From: CBDCZY01 sp965224745
Lineage (GTDB): Bacteria; Pseudomonadota; Gammaproteobacteria; Methylococcales; Methylomonadaceae
Assembly (NCBI GenBank): GCA_965224745.1
Contig: CBDCZY010000009.1
Span: 124,001-188,000 of the forward strand
Direction: 5' to 3'
DNA: 64,000 nucleotides
Each line of letters begins with the position of its first letter. Positions within the stretch are counted from its first letter, which is position 1. The position numbers and the translations under genes are program-made. This document shows, piece by piece, positions 61,508 through 64,000 of this stretch. The notes beneath the pieces were generated by a model that saw only the letters and a list, made by a program, of their open reading frames with translations, did no database searches and was not told where the DNA came from.

Positions 61508-63397
61508 TTAAATTTCGGCAAGATTACCTTTGGTTTCAAGCCATTGACGTCGATCAGAAGCTCGTTTTTTAGCCAGCAGCATATCGAGTTGACGAGTTGT
61601 TTGCTCCTCTTCATCAATGGTTAGTTGCACCAAACGGCGGGTATCCGGATTCATTGTTGTTTCTCGTAACTGCAAAGGGTTCATTTCTCCTAACCCTTTA
61701 AAACGCTGAACATTTACTTTGCCCTTAATTTTTTCAGCCTCAATTCGGTCTAACACACCTTGTTTCTCGGCATCGTCCAAGGCATAGAAAACAGTTTTAC
61801 CCACATCGACTCGATAGAGCGGTGGCATGGCAACAAAAACATGCCCGGCAGCTACTAGCACTCTAAAATGCTGATAAAACAGTGCGCAAATTAACGTTGC
61901 AATGTGATTACCATCAGAATCAGCATCCGCTAAAATACAAACCTTACCATAACGAAGCGATTCAAGATTATCAGAGCCAGGTTCAATGCCTAACGCTAAC
62001 GCAATATCGTGTACTTCTTGCGAAGCCATAACTTGCGATGAATCGACCTCCCAGGTATTCAATATTTTACCTCTAAGCGGCATAATCGCTTGAAACTCCC
62101 TTTCTCTCGCTTGTTTAGCCGAACCTCCAGCTGAGTCACCTTCGACTAGGAACAACTCTGAACGATTAATATCTTGGCTTGCACAATCCGCTAATTTCCC
62201 CGGTAATGCGGGACCTGTTGTTACTTTTTTACGAATAGCTTTTTTGCCTGAACGAAGCCGTTTTTGTGCGCTTTGGATGGTTATTTCAGCGATTTTTTCA
62301 CCCTCTTGCGGGTGTTGGTTAAGCCATAAACTGAAGGTGTCTTTAGCGACACCGGAAACGAACGAGACACATTCGCGAGAGCTTAGCCGCTCTTTGGTTT
62401 GACCAGAAAACTGCGGTTCTTCTAATTTGACGGACAATATAAATTGACAATGCTCCCAAACATCTTCGGGCGCTAATTTTACACCTCGAGGCAGTAAATT
62501 ACGAAAGTCGCAGAACTCACGTATCGCTTCGGTTAGGCCTGCTCTAAAACCGTTGACATGGGTCCCACCCTGTGGAGTTGGCACCAGGTTGACATAACTT
62601 TCAGTCACCGAATCGGAAATATTTTCTACTGACCAGACGACTGCCCATTCAGCGGCTTCCTGATTTCCATTGATGGATCCCATGAATGGTGGATTTGGAA
62701 AATAGTCAATTTGCTTCAGTTGATCACATAAATACTCTTGTAAACCATCTTCATAGTACCAACTAAACTCCTCGCCACTTTGCTCATCCAGCAGATTTAT
62801 TTGCAATTTCGGACATAAAACGGCTTTTGCACGGAGATTATGTTGTAATTTACTCAATGAGATTTTAGGCGTGTCAAAATACTTTTCATTGGGCCAGAAA
62901 TGGACTTTAGTTCCTGTTATAGCTCGTGTCGTTTTACCCAGCTCAACTAGTTCCGATGTTTTTTCCCCTTCGGCAAATTCCATTTGATAAATTTTGCCAT
63001 CACGTTTGATTTCGACAACTAGTTTTTTAGATAACGCGTTCACAACAGAAACACCCACTCCGTGCAAACCACCGGAAAACTGATAACTCTTATTGGAAAA
63101 TTTCCCGCCAGCGTGCAAACGGGTTAGGATGACTTCTACGCCTGGCACACCTTCTTCAGGATGAATATCGACTGGCATGCCGCGACCATTATCTGTCACC
63201 TCGATACCGCCATCCTGGTAAAGGATGACATTGATCTCATCGACATAGCCGACAATGGCTTCATCCACACTATTATCAATGACTTCTTGAGCCAAATGAT
63301 TCGGGCGGTGGGTGTCGGTATACATACCAGGTCTTTTCCTTACCGGATCAAGGCCGCTTAAAACTTCTATTGAAGAAGCGTCATAGTTTTTACTCAT
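61508..63397 (-). CDS. parE: DNA topoisomerase IV subunit B
   Basis: A 629-residue ATPase subunit of topoisomerase IV, which unlinks daughter chromosomes. GHKL motifs: QEVIDNSVDEAIVGY, VTDNGRGMPVDIHPEEGVPG, QFSGGLHGVGVSVVNALS and PTPQGGTHVNGFR. The TOPRIM part has LFLVEGDSAGGSAKQAREREFQAIMPLRGKILN and ILADADSDGNHIATL. It is closer to ParE than GyrB: it has no GyrB-specific insert and its length is about 630. It is divergent from xseB-ispA, about 97 bases apart. Confidence 0.95.
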   Translation of the reverse strand: MSKNYDASSIEVLSGLDPVRKRPGMYTDTHRPNHLAQEVIDNSVDEAIVGYVDEINVILYQDGGIEVTDNGRGMPVDIHPEEGVPGVEVILTRLHAGGKFSNKSYQFSGGLHGVGVSVVNALSKKLVVEIKRDGKIYQMEFAEGEKTSELVELGKTTRAITGTKVHFWPNEKYFDTPKISLSKLQHNLRAKAVLCPKLQINLLDEQSGEEFSWYYEDGLQEYLCDQLKQIDYFPNPPFMGSINGNQEAAEWAVVWSVENISDSVTESYVNLVPTPQGGTHVNGFRAGLTEAIREFCDFRNLLPRGVKLAPEDVWEHCQFILSVKLEEPQFSGQTKERLSSRECVSFVSGVAKDTFSLWLNQHPQEGEKIAEITIQSAQKRLRSGKKAIRKKVTTGPALPGKLADCASQDINRSELFLVEGDSAGGSAKQAREREFQAIMPLRGKILNTWEVDSSQVMASQEVHDIALALGIEPGSDNLESLRYGKVCILADADSDGNHIATLICALFYQHFRVLVAAGHVFVAMPPLYRVDVGKTVFYALDDAEKQGVLDRIEAEKIKGKVNVQRFKGLGEMNPLQLRETTMNPDTRRLVQLTIDEEEQTTRQLDMLLAKKRASDRRQWLETKGNLAEI

Positions 63398-63494
63398 ATT
63401 TCTGTTGAAAGAAGTTATCGTAAATCAGATATAATAAGCCATTTTTTAAGAAGCTTGATAGTTCAATGGCTTCAGAAATTTTAGTCTTACCACC

Positions 63495-63728
63495 ATGCCG
63501 AAAAAAAAACCAAATGTGTCCTTTGAAGACTCAATGAAGGAACTCGAACAATTAGTTGAAAAGATGGAAGGCGGTGATTTTTCTTTAGAAGAATCACTGG
63601 TGGCTTTCGAACGCGGAATTATATTAACACGAACCTGCCAAAAAGCTTTACAGGAAGCTGAACAAAAAGTTCAGATTCTGTTAGAAGAAAATGGCAAACA
63701 GACTTTAAAACCATATCCTGATGAATAA
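63495..63728 (+). CDS. xseB: Exodeoxyribonuclease VII small subunit
   Basis: A 77-residue helical protein with the family pattern VSFEDSMKELEQLVEKMEGGDFSLEESLVAFERGIILTRTCQKALQEAEQKVQIL. Several copies bind the large subunit XseA to degrade single-stranded DNA. Its stop overlaps the ispA start by 8 nt, an xseB-ispA pairing that is general in gammaproteobacteria. Confidence 0.95.
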   Translation: MPKKKPNVSFEDSMKELEQLVEKMEGGDFSLEESLVAFERGIILTRTCQKALQEAEQKVQILLEENGKQTLKPYPDE

Positions 63729-64000
63729 AACTCTCAGCGAGTTTATACAACTTAGCCAAACCCGCGTTGAAGCAGCGCTAGAAGCACGGCTGCCGAGCGC
63801 TAATGTACTGCCAACCAGGTTACACCAGGCGATGTTATATTCTGTGCTTGAGGGAGGTAAAAGAATGCGTCCAGTTCTGACTTATAGCACTGGCCATGCC
63901 CTCGAAATAGAACCGGATAGATTGGACGGACTAGCTGCCGCTGTCGAATTTATTCATGTTTATTCATTAATTCACGATGATTTACCGGCTATGGATGATG
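63721..64000 (+). CDS. ispA: Farnesyl diphosphate synthase, N-terminal part
   Basis: The first 93 residues, cut by the window end. The text GGKRMRPVLTYSTGHAL and the first Asp-rich motif DDLPAMDD (preceded by EFIHVYSLIHDD) show a polyprenyl synthase of the IspA type, which condenses IPP with DMAPP and GPP to farnesyl diphosphate. The ATG lies inside the end of xseB in another frame. dxs is often next in relatives. Confidence 0.93.
   Translation, partial: MNKTLSEFIQLSQTRVEAALEARLPSANVLPTRLHQAMLYSVLEGGKRMRPVLTYSTGHALEIEPDRLDGLAAAVEFIHVYSLIHDDLPAMDD

Noticed and set aside
1..64000. tRNA, rRNA genes or CRISPR arrays
   Set aside because: No T-arm consensus with a cloverleaf context, no rRNA-like conserved text, and no regularly spaced short direct repeats were noticed. 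A tRNAscan, Infernal or CRISPR search would settle this.

Overview
This window is chromosomal DNA from an AT-rich gammaproteobacterium. The evidence is gene order: truA-trpF-trpB-trpA-accD-folC-SPOR-cvpA-purF-metZ, dacA-rlpA-mltB, parE beside xseB-ispA, and MotA/MotB stators. Two proteins carry PEP-CTERM tails of the VPVPAAVWLFGS type, so the cell should own an exosortase, although none is encoded here. HemB is of the Asp-rich, non-zinc type, and pyruvate carboxylase is of the two-subunit type. I cannot name the genus.

Layout. 0-9 kb: the end of CysN with a decayed APS-kinase tail, a cyclophilin fused to an extra domain, the dacA/rlpA/mltB cell-wall cluster, then gatCAB. 9-13.5 kb: an epimerase, aroE, hemB and an orphan mlaC. 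14.2-19.4 kb: the most unusual locus, three secreted proteins that together look like a copper amine oxidase split into pieces. One has a catalytic domain with all key residues plus Ig-like and tandem C-terminal modules. The second is a catalytic-domain paralogue that has lost the cofactor tyrosine, the base and two copper ligands. The third looks like the N2/N3 domains made as a separate protein. 19.6-30 kb: hemF, cmoB, rimO, nif3-like, rapA and pyruvate carboxylase. 30.7-32.6 kb: an IS1634-type element. 32.8-42.8 kb: the metZ-to-truA block. 43.1-44.6 kb: a complete ISKra4-like element with clear inverted repeats and a 9-bp target duplication.

44.6-52 kb: a small Spy/CpxP-like protein, PEP-CTERM protein 1, coaX-birA, a PilZ-stator operon, an ion channel, slyD and a vapC relic. 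52-58 kb: a glycosyltransferase, a DUF4336 protein, a frameshifted glutathione transferase facing an HxlR regulator across two operator-like palindromes, and a porin. 58-61 kb: PEP-CTERM protein 2 and an IS1380 transposase. 61-64 kb: a thioesterase, parE, xseB and the start of ispA.

A family of dispersed, almost fully palindromic elements of about 170 bp occurs three times (34.0, 52.0 and 58.0 kb), with a fragment at 51.97 kb. Between copies the stems differ by paired changes that keep base pairing. One copy separates purF from metZ, and another provides the last codons and stop of the glycosyltransferase. Several genes show recent decay: vapC, the glutathione transferase, possibly the ISKra4 transposase, and the CysC-like tail. 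Best candidates for undescribed biology are the split amine-oxidase operon and the covarying palindrome family.
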